Notes: a model not told the origin generated them from the sequence alone. A DNA stretch of 64,000 nucleotides from Stenotrophomonas sp. SAM-B (GCF_013387485.1 NZ_JABBXB010000009.1:1-64000), one strand, 5' to 3'; shown: positions 8,867 to 19,361, counted from the stretch's first letter. Made by a program: numbers and translations.

Positions 8867-11800
8867 TCAGGGCTGCACCACGGTCAGCGAGGCCGGGAGA
8901 CTGCGACCCACGCCGCGCAGGTCGGGACGGTACATGTCCTCCACCAGCGGCGGCGGCACGCGATACGTGCCCGGCGTGACCGCACGCACCAGGTAGAACA
9001 CCTTGGCGGTGCTGCCACGCGAGAGTTTCAGCGCGGCCACATAGCGGTCGTCGCGGAACTCTTCGTGCTTGATGTTGGCCGCATCGCCACGATCGTTGAC
9101 GCTCAACCCGTCGACGACGACATCGGCCCACTGCTTGGCATCGCCCAGGTTGAAGTTCTCGATCTCCAGCCCGGCCGGCAGCAGATCGGTCAGCAGGGCA
9201 TCGGGCATGTCCACGTTCGGAGTGACGCTGACCCGCACGATCAGGGCCTCGCCTTCCTTCAGCGGACGCGGCGTCCACGGCTTGCCGTCGGTGGTGTACC
9301 AGCTGCGCTCCACGCCGAGCGTGCGGCTGTCCGGTTCCGGCGGGTTGCGCGGAATGCCGGCCACTTCCAGGCTGGCGAACATCGGCGGCTCCCCCTGCGG
9401 GCTGAAGCGCACGCCCTTGGCCAGCGCGGCGTAGTCGAAGCTGCGGCCGAACATGCGGCGCGCCGAGATGCTCTCGCTCTCACCACCGACCACCAGCTCG
9501 CCGGACACCAGCTTCTTCTGGTTGGCCGACAGCGCCTTGCCCATGCGCGCCAGCGCCACCTGCTCCTGGGTGCTCAACCACATCCAGCCGCTGTTGCGGC
9601 GGGCGTCCAGCGCGCGGCCGAGATCGACCGCGCGTGCATCGTAGGCCGGCTTGGACAGCTTGCGTTCGTGCAGCAGCGCGATCATCAACGCGTCATCGCG
9701 CACCGCGCTGCCGTAATCGCCGAAGTAGGCCGGACGGTCGTCCGCGCTCTTGGCAAAGCCGGCGGCAATGGCCGCATCACCGCGCTTGTGGTCGCCCTGC
9801 AGGGACAGCGCGATGCCCAGGTGCACCAGCGACAGGCCAGTCAGCGACTTGCTGCGCTCGTTGTCATACAGCGCACGCAGGGTACCCAGCGGCGCGCGGT
9901 TGACCCGGGCCAGCACGTAGCCCGAATAGGCCTGGTTGGCAAACTTCAGGTTCTCGCGGCGGTCCTCGCCATAGAACTGGTTGCCGCCGGACAGCAGATC
10001 TTCGCTCAGGCGGTTCAGCGCCTTCTGCAGCACGTTGTCCGGTACCGCGAAGCCGGCGTCCTTGGCGTCGAGCAGGAACTCGGCGATGTACGGCGTGAGC
10101 CACGGATTGATGTAGCCGTCGTCGCCCCACATCGAGAAGTTGCCGTTGGCTACCTGCATCGAGGCCAGGCGGCCGAACGCACCTTCCATGCGCTCGCGGC
10201 GGGTCTTGGCATCCAGCCCGTCCGCACCCAGCATGGCCGAGGTCGCTTCATCCAGCATCAGCGCGGCATAGCCCTTGCTGGTGGTCTGTTCGGCGCAGCC
10301 ATACGGATAGTTGAGTGCACCGCTCAAGGCACTGGCGAACGGAATCGGCGGCAGCGCGCTGACCAGCATGCGCGCGGTCACCGAGTCGGTCATCAGGCCA
10401 TCGGCCAGTCCGGCTTCCATCGTGACGGCGGCCAGCGGATCCAGCGTGCGGGTCTGTGCGCGCAGCACCTGCGGCCACGCCGCGCGCACCGGCAGGTCAT
10501 AGCGGCGATCGACCTTGAAGCCGTTGCCGTCCACGCGCACACGGACCTTGGCCACCGTGTAGCCCTCGCGCGCGGTCAGCGGGAAGCTCAGCGTGCTCTT
10601 GGCGTCGGCGTTGAGCTTGAGCGTGCGGCTGGCGTCGCCCAGGGTCAGCGGCCCGATGCCATCGACCTGCACCTTGAACTCGCCCGGCGTGCCGGTGAAG
10701 TTCTGCACGTCCAGGGTGACCGTGCTGGTATCCCCGGGCGCCATCACGCGCGGCATGCTGGCTTCGGCCAGGATCGGCGCGCGCACCACGGTCTCCACAT
10801 CGCGCTTGCCGTACTGGTCATCGGCGTACACCAGCGCCGAGACGCGCAGGGTACCGTTGAAATCCGGCACCTTCAGCGCGATCCGCGCGATGCCCTTGGC
10901 ATCGAGCTTCACCGGGCCGGAGAACAGATCCACCGTCTGCACGCGCGCGGTCGGACGCTTGGCCTGGGGCATCGCGGCCAGTGCCATGTCGCCACCGAAC
11001 TTCAGCTTGCCGCTGCTGCCGTCGAAGCTTTCGATCACGCGGCTGTAGATGTCATACGCATCCACGCCCAGGCGGCGCTGCGCGAAGAAGTGCGCGGCGG
11101 CATCGGGAACCGGGAAGCGGGTGATGTTGAGGATGCCCACATCCACCGCCGAGACAGTCACATGCGCGACCTTGCCGGCCAGCTGCGGGGCACTGACGGT
11201 CACCGGCAGCGTCTGCTCCGGGCGCATCTGCTTCGGTGCCACCAGGCCGACCGCGATCTGGCGGGACTTGCGGTCCATCGGCACATGCACCACGCCGACC
11301 GCACGGGCCGGAGTGATCTTGCTCGGCGCACTGCCACCACGGAACACCAGCGCGGTGATGTAGACGTCGTGGCGTTCCCACTCGGCCGTGACCGGAATGT
11401 CGTAGGTGCTGCCCGGCTTGGCGTCGATGTCCTGGACGTAGAGCATCTTGTCGCTCTCGACCATCAGCACGCCCTTGCCGGCATGCGGCGGGGTCACGGT
11501 GACGCGCACGGTATCGCCGGCCTTGTACCCGGTCTTGTCCAGCGCCAGCTTGACCTTGTCCGGGCGCGCATCCAGGCCGCGGTTGTCGTCGTTCCAGCTC
11601 CAGCCGGCGTTGAACGGATAGCGGCTGGTCAGCCCGGTGGCCGGGTCGAACACGTCCAGCCGGTACTCACCCCACTCCACCGGGACATCAACACCGACCG
11701 CCGCGCTGCCGGCATCGACGGTGCGGGTGTCCTTGTTCTCGAAGCGGCGGGTGAAATCGTAATCCCAGCGGTTGTCGTTGAAGGTCCAGTGGTAATCGCG

Positions 11801-13786
11801 CAGCTCGCGCACCAGCGTGACCTTCAGGCCCTTGGCCGGCTGCGGCTTGCCCGCCGCGTCCACGCGCATCAGTTCGAAACGCGCGTTGCTGTTGGCATCC
11901 GCGCCATCCTTGGGATCGAACAGCGGGCGCACGCCGACCAGGGCCGCGGCCGGCCACATCACCCGCTTCAGGGTGCGGGTCACGGTGCGGCCACCGGTTT
12001 CAAACACGCTGCCGGACAGCACCACGGCGATCGGCGCGGTCGGCTTGACCTCGGCCGGCAGTTCCACGTCCTGGCGCAGCTTGCCGTCGGCCGGGAATTC
12101 GGTATCGATGACGTCGCGCGCCTCGCGCGGCAGCGCGGTGGTCGGATCGCCGAAGAAATAGCCCGGCAGCGACTCCACCGGCGACTGCTCGGCCGCCACG
12201 GCCAAGCGTGCGGTAAAGCGGTTGCCGTCGGCCGGCGCGCCGTACAGATACGCGGCGTCGGCCTGCAGCTTGAGCGGCTCGCCCGGCTTGAGCGTCTTCT
12301 GTGCGCTGTCCAGGTCCAGTTTCATGCGCTCGGGCAGGAACTCCTCGATGCGCAGGGTCATGCCCTGGATAGCTTCCTTGCTGGCCGGATTGGTGCGGAA
12401 CTCCACCTGCCAGCGCCCGGTCGGCGCCTCGGCCGGGATCAGCTGCTCGAAGCTGATGTAGCCCTGCTCGCCCGGGGTCAGGCGGGTCTCGCGGAAGGTC
12501 TTGCCGTCCGGCTGCTTCAGGCGCAGGAAGACGGGCTGTGGCTTCACCGGCTTGCCGTCGTTGTCGCGCAGCAGCGCGGAAATGCGCACGGTCTCGCCGG
12601 GGCGGTACAGGTCGCGGCCCGACCAGGTGAACACGTCGAACCAGGCATTGTCGCGCCCGGCGACGGCGAACTCGCTCAGGTCCAGCGCGGGCTGGTTGAA
12701 CGGCAGCATCGAGGTATCGCCGCCACTGCTGGCGATCAGCACATGGCTGGCATCCAGCGTGTAATTGAGCAGCGCATTGCCGTTGCCGTCGGTCGCGCCC
12801 TTGAGCACCACCTCGCCCTTGCCATCCAGGATGCGCAGCTCGATCTTCTTCAGCGACGCCCCGCTCTGCAGCGAGGCCGTGTGCACGAACAGCTTGTCCT
12901 TGTAGGCGCGCGTATGCAGGCCGATGTCACTGACGGTGAAGAAGGCGGTGTCGTACTCACCTTCGAACGAACCGCTGCGCTTCATCACCGCGAAATACAG
13001 GCCGGGCTGCTGCAGCTCCTTGATGTCCTGCGTCGGCAGGTAGGTGAGCACGCGCTCGTTCTGCTTGCCGCCGATCACGAAGCGGTTCACGTAGACCGGC
13101 TCGGCCAGCTGCGACATCGGCGTCTTGTCGCCGTAATCGCTGTCCAGCTCCCAGCTGCCGCGGCGGCCGCCACGCTGGTACTGGCTGAAGAAGTTCGGCA
13201 GTTCCTTCTCGCGCACGCGCAGGAATTCCACGTCCACTTCCGGCACATTAACCGAGACCACCGGCAGGCCGCGGCTGTCCTTGGCCGGCAGCACGCTGCC
13301 CTGCGAGGCGAACCCGGCCACCGGCTTGAGCTCACCGGTGAAGACTTTCTGGCGCAGCTCCTTGCCGATCCGGCTGCCATCGGCGGCAAGCAGGTCGGGC
13401 GAGACGATCAGCGAGTATTCCTTGGCCGCCTCCACGAACGGATAGCGCAGGGTCTTGCCGTCATCGGACAGCGACCAGCTGCTGTCCTCGGTCCCGACCT
13501 TCTCGGCGAAACGGACCAGCGTGTCGAAGTCCTGGGTGCCGACCAGCGGGCGCGAAAACTCCAGCGCCAGCGACAGGCCGTCGCTCTTCTGATCGGGGTA
13601 GGCCCGGACCAGGGTGAACTCGGTGACCGCCTCGGCCTTGGCCGTGATCGGCGCGCCGGACGGTGCCGGCAGCTGGCCGCTGTCGTTGCGCTTGCAGCCC
13701 CCGACGCCGATGGCCAGGCCGGCGACCAGCGCCAGGCCCGCGATTCCCTTCCAGCTCCACTGCCCGAACCGACTGCGGCTAGCCAT
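8867..13786 (-). CDS. yfhM: Bacterial alpha-2-macroglobulin lipoprotein (YfhM type)
   Basis: This 1639-residue protein starts with a lipoprotein signal ending in GVGGC (Cys at about residue 30). Long macroglobulin-like beta domains follow, then the thioester motif GCAEQ with Cys1164, inside the alpha/alpha toroid thioester domain. Proteases that cleave the bait region are trapped by the activated thioester, protecting a cell whose wall has been breached. Pairing with pbpC suggests joint defence and wall repair. The ATG has AAGGAG 7 nt upstream. Length and thioester are those of the intact family, not the thioester-less paralogue. Confidence 0.95.
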   Translation of the reverse strand: MASRSRFGQWSWKGIAGLALVAGLAIGVGGCKRNDSGQLPAPSGAPITAKAEAVTEFTLVRAYPDQKSDGLSLALEFSRPLVGTQDFDTLVRFAEKVGTEDSSWSLSDDGKTLRYPFVEAAKEYSLIVSPDLLAADGSRIGKELRQKVFTGELKPVAGFASQGSVLPAKDSRGLPVVSVNVPEVDVEFLRVREKELPNFFSQYQRGGRRGSWELDSDYGDKTPMSQLAEPVYVNRFVIGGKQNERVLTYLPTQDIKELQQPGLYFAVMKRSGSFEGEYDTAFFTVSDIGLHTRAYKDKLFVHTASLQSGASLKKIELRILDGKGEVVLKGATDGNGNALLNYTLDASHVLIASSGGDTSMLPFNQPALDLSEFAVAGRDNAWFDVFTWSGRDLYRPGETVRISALLRDNDGKPVKPQPVFLRLKQPDGKTFRETRLTPGEQGYISFEQLIPAEAPTGRWQVEFRTNPASKEAIQGMTLRIEEFLPERMKLDLDSAQKTLKPGEPLKLQADAAYLYGAPADGNRFTARLAVAAEQSPVESLPGYFFGDPTTALPREARDVIDTEFPADGKLRQDVELPAEVKPTAPIAVVLSGSVFETGGRTVTRTLKRVMWPAAALVGVRPLFDPKDGADANSNARFELMRVDAAGKPQPAKGLKVTLVRELRDYHWTFNDNRWDYDFTRRFENKDTRTVDAGSAAVGVDVPVEWGEYRLDVFDPATGLTSRYPFNAGWSWNDDNRGLDARPDKVKLALDKTGYKAGDTVRVTVTPPHAGKGVLMVESDKMLYVQDIDAKPGSTYDIPVTAEWERHDVYITALVFRGGSAPSKITPARAVGVVHVPMDRKSRQIAVGLVAPKQMRPEQTLPVTVSAPQLAGKVAHVTVSAVDVGILNITRFPVPDAAAHFFAQRRLGVDAYDIYSRVIESFDGSSGKLKFGGDMALAAMPQAKRPTARVQTVDLFSGPVKLDAKGIARIALKVPDFNGTLRVSALVYADDQYGKRDVETVVRAPILAEASMPRVMAPGDTSTVTLDVQNFTGTPGEFKVQVDGIGPLTLGDASRTLKLNADAKSTLSFPLTAREGYTVAKVRVRVDGNGFKVDRRYDLPVRAAWPQVLRAQTRTLDPLAAVTMEAGLADGLMTDSVTARMLVSALPPIPFASALSGALNYPYGCAEQTTSKGYAALMLDEATSAMLGADGLDAKTRRERMEGAFGRLASMQVANGNFSMWGDDGYINPWLTPYIAEFLLDAKDAGFAVPDNVLQKALNRLSEDLLSGGNQFYGEDRRENLKFANQAYSGYVLARVNRAPLGTLRALYDNERSKSLTGLSLVHLGIALSLQGDHKRGDAAIAAGFAKSADDRPAYFGDYGSAVRDDALMIALLHERKLSKPAYDARAVDLGRALDARRNSGWMWLSTQEQVALARMGKALSANQKKLVSGELVVGGESESISARRMFGRSFDYAALAKGVRFSPQGEPPMFASLEVAGIPRNPPEPDSRTLGVERSWYTTDGKPWTPRPLKEGEALIVRVSVTPNVDMPDALLTDLLPAGLEIENFNLGDAKQWADVVVDGLSVNDRGDAANIKHEEFRDDRYVAALKLSRGSTAKVFYLVRAVTPGTYRVPPPLVEDMYRPDLRGVGRSLPASLTVVQP

Positions 13787-13897
13787 GACGTCACTCCTTG
13801 AACAAGGCCGCCAGTATACGGGCCGTCCCCGCCCGTTCGCGGGCGACCCCGGGCGATCCGGGCGTCATGGGCGGCGGGCGGGGCCACGGCGAAGGGC

Positions 13898-13921
13898 AGC
13901 CGACCAGCGGTCGGCGTCTAC
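13898..13921. repeat. GTAG REP palindrome overlapping the prpD stop
   Basis: On the minus strand GTAG is followed by the stem CGCCGACC-GCT-GGTCGGC. The TAG of the head is the prpD stop codon (13920-13918), so the element begins inside the gene's last codons. Confidence 0.75.
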
Positions 13922-15375
13922 CCGGCCACGTAAAGGTCCACATACTCGTGCACCGGCATCGCCTCCAGCGCCACCGGGTCCAGTGACGCCTCCAGGATCC
14001 GGCGCTGCTGCACGGTCGGGAACACCCCGGCCAGGTGCCGGCGGAACTTGTCCTCCAGCAGCGGGATGCCCTCTGCACGGCGGCGGGCATGGCCCAGCGG
14101 GTACTCGACCACCGCGTCCATCGTGCTGCCATCGGTGAAGGTGACCTGCAGCGCGTTGGCGATGCTGCGCTTGTCCGGGTCCATGTAATCCGCGGTGAAC
14201 CGGGGATCTTCCACGCAGGTGATCTTCGCCCGCAGCGCATCGATGCGCGGATCGGCCGCCACGTCGTCCTCGTAGTCCTCGGCGACCAGGCGGCCGAAGA
14301 TCAGGCCGATCGCCACCATGTACTGCACGCAGTGGTCGCGGTCGGCCGGGTTATGCAGCGGGCCGGGTTTGTCGATGATGCGCAGACAGGCCTGCTGGGT
14401 GCGCAGGGTGATCTGCGCGATGTCTTCGCTGCGTTTGCCGCTGGCGCGCATCTGCGCGTGCAGCTGCATCGCCGCCTCGACCGCGGTCTGGCCATGGAAC
14501 TCGGCCGGATAGCTGATCTTGAACAGTACGTTCTCCATCACGTAACTGCCGTAAGGCCGCTGGAAGCGGAATGGCTGCCCGCCGAAGGACACATCGTAGA
14601 AGCCCCAGGTCGGCGCGGTCAGCGCACTCGGATAGCCCATCTCCCCGGCCGCGGCCATCAGCGACAGGCGCACTGCACGGCTGGTGGCATCACCGGCCGC
14701 CCAGCTCTTGCGCGAGCCGGTGTTGGGCGCGTGCCGGTAGGTGCGCAGCGACTGCCCATCGACCCAGGCCAGCGACAGCGCATTGAGCATGCGCTCGCGA
14801 TCCAGGCCCAGCATGTGCGAGACCACCGCGGTGGAGGCGACCTTGACCAGCACCACGTGGTCCAGCCCGACCCGGTTGAACGCATTCTCCAGCGCCAGGC
14901 AGCCCTGGATCTCATGCGCCTTGACCATTGCGGCCAGCACATCGCGCATGGTCAGCGGCGCCCGGCGCAGCGCCTCGGCATTGCGGCTGAGCCAATCGGC
15001 GGTGGCGAGGATGCCGCCGAGGTTGTCGGAGGGATGGCCCCACTCCGCCGCCAGCCAGGTGTCGTTGAAATCCAGCCAGCGGATCATTGCGCCGATGTTG
15101 AAGGCGCCCTGCACCGGATCGAGCTCGAAGCGGGTACCGGGCACGCGTGCGCCATTGATCACCCGCATGCCGGGCACCAGCGGCCCGAGCAGCTTGCTGC
15201 AGGCCGGGAACGAGAGCGCCGCCAGCCCGCAGCCCAGCGTGTCGATCAGGCAGTGCCGCGCGGTGGTGTACGCCTGCGGCGAGCTGACCTGGTAGTCGCG
15301 GACGTAATCGACGATGTCGGTCAGGACCGTGTCCCATGGCGGGCGCTGGTTGCCGTGGCTGTCGTGACCGGACAT
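13918..15375 (-). CDS. prpD: 2-methylcitrate dehydratase PrpD
   Basis: This 485-residue MmgE/PrpD protein dehydrates 2-methylcitrate to 2-methyl-cis-aconitate in propionate catabolism. The N-terminal stretch (LTDIVDYV, then HCLIDTLGCGLAAL) and the later EWGHPSDNLG and SYPAEFHGQTAVEAA motifs are characteristic. It is the last gene of prpB-prpC-acnD-prpF-prpD, 20 nt after prpF. Because acnD/prpF can catalyse the same dehydration, its presence is partly redundant. The start at 15375 (MSGHDSHG) is chosen over a 35-codon upstream extension that would run into prpF. Confidence 0.93.
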   Translation of the reverse strand: MSGHDSHGNQRPPWDTVLTDIVDYVRDYQVSSPQAYTTARHCLIDTLGCGLAALSFPACSKLLGPLVPGMRVINGARVPGTRFELDPVQGAFNIGAMIRWLDFNDTWLAAEWGHPSDNLGGILATADWLSRNAEALRRAPLTMRDVLAAMVKAHEIQGCLALENAFNRVGLDHVVLVKVASTAVVSHMLGLDRERMLNALSLAWVDGQSLRTYRHAPNTGSRKSWAAGDATSRAVRLSLMAAAGEMGYPSALTAPTWGFYDVSFGGQPFRFQRPYGSYVMENVLFKISYPAEFHGQTAVEAAMQLHAQMRASGKRSEDIAQITLRTQQACLRIIDKPGPLHNPADRDHCVQYMVAIGLIFGRLVAEDYEDDVAADPRIDALRAKITCVEDPRFTADYMDPDKRSIANALQVTFTDGSTMDAVVEYPLGHARRRAEGIPLLEDKFRRHLAGVFPTVQQRRILEASLDPVALEAMPVHEYVDLYVAG

Positions 15376-15395
15376 CGCGATTCTCCTGTTGGGTA

Positions 15396-16580
15396 TTACA
15401 AGGTAGTGGCAGGCACCCGTACCGCACCGTCCATCAATACGCGGGCGCTGCGGCTCATGATGGCCTTGGTGACCGTCCACTGACCGTCAACGTGCATCGC
15501 CTGTGCACCCACGCGCAAGGTGCCGGAGGGATGACCGAAGCTCACCGATTCACGCTCACCACCGCCGGCGGCGAGATTCACCAGCGTGCCCGGAATCGCG
15601 GCGGCGGTACCGATGGCAACGGCCGCCGTACCCATCATCGCGTGGTGCAGCTTGCCCATCGACAGTGCGCGCGCATGCAGGTCGATCTCGCCGGCGGCAA
15701 TCTGCCTGCCACTGGAGGACACGTAGTCCTGCGCCGGCGCGACGAAGGCGACCTTGGGCGTGTGCTGGCGGGTCGCCGCCTGTTCGATGGTCTCGATTAG
15801 GCCCATGCGCACCGCCCCGTGCGCGCGGATCGCCTCGAATCGCGCCAGGGCGGCCTTGTCCTCATTGATCGCCGGCTGCAGTTCGGTGCCGGTGTAACCC
15901 AGATCCGCGGCATTGAGGAAGATGGTCGGAATGCCGGCGGTGATCATCGTGACCTGGAAGCTGCCCACGCCGGGCACGTCGAGCGTGTCGACCAGGTTGC
16001 CGGTCGGGAACATCGCCCCGCCCTCGCCCTCATCGGACGGATCCAGGAACTCCAGCTGGATCTCCGCGGCCGGGAAGGTCACGCCATCCAGCTCGAAATC
16101 GCCTTCTTCCTGCACCTGGCCATCCACGATCGGCACGTGCGCCAGGATGGTCTTGCCGATGTTGGCCTGCCAGATGCGCACGGTGCAGACGCCGTTGTGC
16201 GGAATCCGCGCCGGATCGATCAGCCCGTTGCTGATCGCGAACGGGCCCACCGCCGTGCTGAGATTGCCGCAGTTGCCGCTCCAGTCGACGAAGGCGGTCT
16301 CGATCGAAATCTGGCCGTACAGATAATCCACGTCGTGCTCCGGCACCGACGGTGCGGAGAGGATCACGCACTTGCTCGTACTGGAAGTCGCGCCGCCCAT
16401 GCCATCGGTGTGCTTGGCATACGGATCAGGCGAGCCGATCACGCGCATCAGCAGCGCGTCACGCGCCGGACCCGGCACCTGCGCCGCGGCAGGCAGGTCG
16501 GTCAGCTTGAAGAACACACCCTTGCTGGTGCCACCGCGCATGTAGGTGGCGGGAATGCGGAGCTGGGGGAGAAACGCCAT
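15396..16580 (-). CDS. prpF: PrpF, AcnD-accessory isomerase
   Basis: The 394-residue protein belongs to the PrpF/DUF453 family of diaminopimelate-epimerase-like folds; the signature MRGGTSKGVFF near residue 14 is clear. PrpF isomerises the trans double bond of the AcnD product so that 2-methylcitrate is converted to the cis-aconitate form. It lies between acnD (56 nt gap) and prpD (20 nt gap), as in other proteobacteria using the AcnD route. Confidence 0.95.
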   Translation of the reverse strand: MAFLPQLRIPATYMRGGTSKGVFFKLTDLPAAAQVPGPARDALLMRVIGSPDPYAKHTDGMGGATSSTSKCVILSAPSVPEHDVDYLYGQISIETAFVDWSGNCGNLSTAVGPFAISNGLIDPARIPHNGVCTVRIWQANIGKTILAHVPIVDGQVQEEGDFELDGVTFPAAEIQLEFLDPSDEGEGGAMFPTGNLVDTLDVPGVGSFQVTMITAGIPTIFLNAADLGYTGTELQPAINEDKAALARFEAIRAHGAVRMGLIETIEQAATRQHTPKVAFVAPAQDYVSSSGRQIAAGEIDLHARALSMGKLHHAMMGTAAVAIGTAAAIPGTLVNLAAGGGERESVSFGHPSGTLRVGAQAMHVDGQWTVTKAIMSRSARVLMDGAVRVPATTL

Positions 16581-16636
16581 ATCGAAGTCCTGATGGAAAG
16601 ACGGCCCGTTGCCGGGCCGTCGTGATTCGGGTGGGA

Positions 16637-19252
16637 TCAGGCGACCTGCGCCGATTCCAGGAAGTCCTGGGCGAACCGCTGCAGCACGCCACCGGCCTCG
16701 TAGATCGAGACCTCTTCGGCGGTATCCAGGCGGCAGGTGACCGGCACCCGCAGCTGTTCACCGTTGCGGCGGTGGACGACCAGGGTCAGCTCGGCGCGCG
16801 GCACGCGGTCGCCGAGCACATCGAAGGTCTCAGTGCCGTCGATGCCCAGCGTCCTGCGGTTGACACCTTCCTTGAACTCCAGCGGCAGCACGCCCATGCC
16901 GATCAGGTTGGTACGGTGGATGCGCTCGAAGCCTTCGGCGGCGATCGCTTCCACGCCTGCCAGGCGCACGCCCTTGGCGGCCCAGTCGCGCGAGCTGCCC
17001 TGGCCGTAGTCGGCGCCGGCGATGATGATCAGCGGCTGCTTGCGCGACATGTAGGTTTCGATCGCTTCCCACATGCGGGTGACCTGGCCTTCCGGCTCCA
17101 CGCGCGCGAGCGAGCCCTGCGTGACCTGGCCGTCGATCACGGCCATTTCATTGATCAGCTTCGGGTTGGCGAAGGTGGCACGCTGCGCGGTGAGGTGATC
17201 GCCGCGGTGGGTCGCGTAGGAATTGAAGTCTTCCTCGGGCAGGCCCATCTTCGCCAGGTATTCACCGGCCGCGCTGCTGGCCATGATCGCGTTGGACGGC
17301 GACAGGTGGTCGGTGGTGATGTTGTCGCCGAGCACCGCCAGCGGTCGCATGCCGGTCAGGCTGCGCGCACCGGCCAACGCGCCTTCCCAATACGGCGGGC
17401 GGCGGATATAGGTGCTCTGCGGGCGCCAGTCGTACAGCGGGCTGATCGGGGCGCCGTGTTCCACCTTGAAGGTGAACATCGGGTCGTAGACCTTGCGGAA
17501 CTGTTCCGGCTTGACGCTGGCCTTGACCACCGCATCGATCTCGGCATCGCTGGGCCACAGGTCCTTCAGCGTGATCGGGTTGCCGTCGGCGTCATGGCCA
17601 AGCGCGTCCTTCTCGATATCGAAGCGCACCGTACCGGCGATCGCATACGCCACCACCAGCGGCGGCGAGGCCAGGAAAGCCTGCTTGGCATACGGGTGGA
17701 TGCGGCCATCGAAGTTGCGGTTGCCCGAGAGCACGGCGGTGGCATACAGGTCGCGGTCGATCACTTCCTGCTGGATCTTCGGGTCCAGTGCGCCGCTCAT
17801 GCCGTTGCAGGTGGTGCAGGCAAAGGCAACGATGCCAAAGCCCATCTGTTCCAGCTCGGTCAGCAGGCCGGCCTCTTCCAGATACAGCTGCACGGCCTTG
17901 GACCCCGGCGCCAGCGAGCTCTTCACCCACGGCTTGCGGGTCAGGCCGGCACGGTTGGCGTTGCGCGCCAGCAACGCCGCGGAGATCACGTTGCGCGGGT
18001 TGCTGGTGTTGGTGCAGCTGGTGATCGCGGCAATGATCACCGCGCCATCGGGCATCAGGCCCTCGGCCTGCTCCAGCTTGCCCGAGGCCAGCTTGCCTTC
18101 ATCGGCGATGCCGCGGGCGGCCAGGTCGGTGGTCGCCACGCGCTTGTGCGGGTTGGACGGGCCGGCCATGTTGCGCACCACGGTGGACAGGTCGAACTGC
18201 AGCACGCGCTCGTACTGCGCGGTGACCAGATCGTCGGCCCACAGGCCGGTGGCCTTGGCGTAGGTTTCCACCAGCGCGACCTGGGCATCTTCGCGGCCGG
18301 TCAGGCGCAGGTAGTCCAGGGTCTGCTGGTCGATGTAGAACATCGCCGCGGTGGCACCGAATTCCGGCGTCATGTTGGATATCGTGGCGCGGTCACCGAT
18401 GGTCAGCGCGTTGGCGCCCTCCCCGTAGAACTCGATCCACGCGCCGACCACGCGCTCCTTGCGCAGGAATTCGGTCAGCGCCAGCACCACGTCGGTGCAG
18501 GTGATGCCGGGCTGCGGGCGGCCGGTCAGCTCCACGCCGATGATGTCGGGCAGGCGCATCCAGGAGGCACGGCCGAGCATCACGCTCTCCGCTTCCAGGC
18601 CGCCGACGCCGATCGCGATCACGCCCAGCGCGTCCACGTGCGGAGTGTGGCTGTCGGTGCCCACGCAGGTATCCGGGAAGGCCACGCCATCGCGCACCTG
18701 CACGACCGGCGACATCTTCTCCAGATTGATCTGGTGCATGATCCCGTTGCCCGGCGGAATCACGTCGACGTTCTTGAACGCCTTCTTGGTCCAGTTGATG
18801 AAGTGGAACCGGTCTTCATTGCGTCGGTCTTCGACGGCGCGGTTCTTCTCGAACGCAGCCTTGTCGAAGCCCGGGAATTCCACCGCCAGCGAGTGATCGA
18901 CGATCAGCTGGGTCGGGACCACCGGATTGATCTGCGCCGGATCACCGCCGGCATCGGCGATGGCATCGCGCAGGCCGGCCAGATCGACCAGGGCGGTCTG
19001 GCCGAGAATGTCATGGCAGACCACGCGGGCCGGGAACCACGGGAAATCCAGGTCCTGGCGGCGTTCGATCAGCTGGCGCAGCGAGGGCTCCAGCGTGGCC
19101 GGGTCGCAGCGGCGCACCAGGTTTTCGGCCAGCACGCGCGAGGTATACGGCAGCGTGGCATAGGCACCGGGCTGCAACGCGTCGACGGCGGCACGGGTAT
19201 CGAAATAGTCCAGCGCGGTGCCGGGGAGGTTCTTGCGGTACTGAGTATTCAT
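16637..19252 (-). CDS. acnD: Fe/S-dependent 2-methylisocitrate dehydratase AcnD
   Basis: The 871-residue protein is an aconitase-family enzyme. The three 4Fe-4S cysteines are visible in SCTNTS and ACTTCNG, and the C-terminal swivel domain contains GADYGQGSSRDWAAKG. AcnD with PrpF converts 2-methylcitrate in the methylcitrate cycle. The start at 19252 (MNTQYRKNL) avoids an unlikely Arg-rich 36-codon leader. Upstream, 139 nt separate it from prpC and hold a hairpin. Confidence 0.95.
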   Translation of the reverse strand: MNTQYRKNLPGTALDYFDTRAAVDALQPGAYATLPYTSRVLAENLVRRCDPATLEPSLRQLIERRQDLDFPWFPARVVCHDILGQTALVDLAGLRDAIADAGGDPAQINPVVPTQLIVDHSLAVEFPGFDKAAFEKNRAVEDRRNEDRFHFINWTKKAFKNVDVIPPGNGIMHQINLEKMSPVVQVRDGVAFPDTCVGTDSHTPHVDALGVIAIGVGGLEAESVMLGRASWMRLPDIIGVELTGRPQPGITCTDVVLALTEFLRKERVVGAWIEFYGEGANALTIGDRATISNMTPEFGATAAMFYIDQQTLDYLRLTGREDAQVALVETYAKATGLWADDLVTAQYERVLQFDLSTVVRNMAGPSNPHKRVATTDLAARGIADEGKLASGKLEQAEGLMPDGAVIIAAITSCTNTSNPRNVISAALLARNANRAGLTRKPWVKSSLAPGSKAVQLYLEEAGLLTELEQMGFGIVAFACTTCNGMSGALDPKIQQEVIDRDLYATAVLSGNRNFDGRIHPYAKQAFLASPPLVVAYAIAGTVRFDIEKDALGHDADGNPITLKDLWPSDAEIDAVVKASVKPEQFRKVYDPMFTFKVEHGAPISPLYDWRPQSTYIRRPPYWEGALAGARSLTGMRPLAVLGDNITTDHLSPSNAIMASSAAGEYLAKMGLPEEDFNSYATHRGDHLTAQRATFANPKLINEMAVIDGQVTQGSLARVEPEGQVTRMWEAIETYMSRKQPLIIIAGADYGQGSSRDWAAKGVRLAGVEAIAAEGFERIHRTNLIGMGVLPLEFKEGVNRRTLGIDGTETFDVLGDRVPRAELTLVVHRRNGEQLRVPVTCRLDTAEEVSIYEAGGVLQRFAQDFLESAQVA

Positions 19253-19361
19253 GGCTGGCGATAGCTGCTTGTTGGCGGGCCGGGGCGTCGTGACACCGGC
19301 GAAGAAGGAGTAGCGACGCCGCAACGGAGCAGACCGGCATCGCGCCGGCCTGTTCCGCAAA

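Noticed and set aside
8633..13801. A 1722-codon open frame on the plus strand across the alpha-2-macroglobulin gene
   Set aside because: It is antisense to a gene with clear domains, has Arg/Gly/His/Gln-rich composition typical of GC-rich shadow frames, and shows no recognisable motif.
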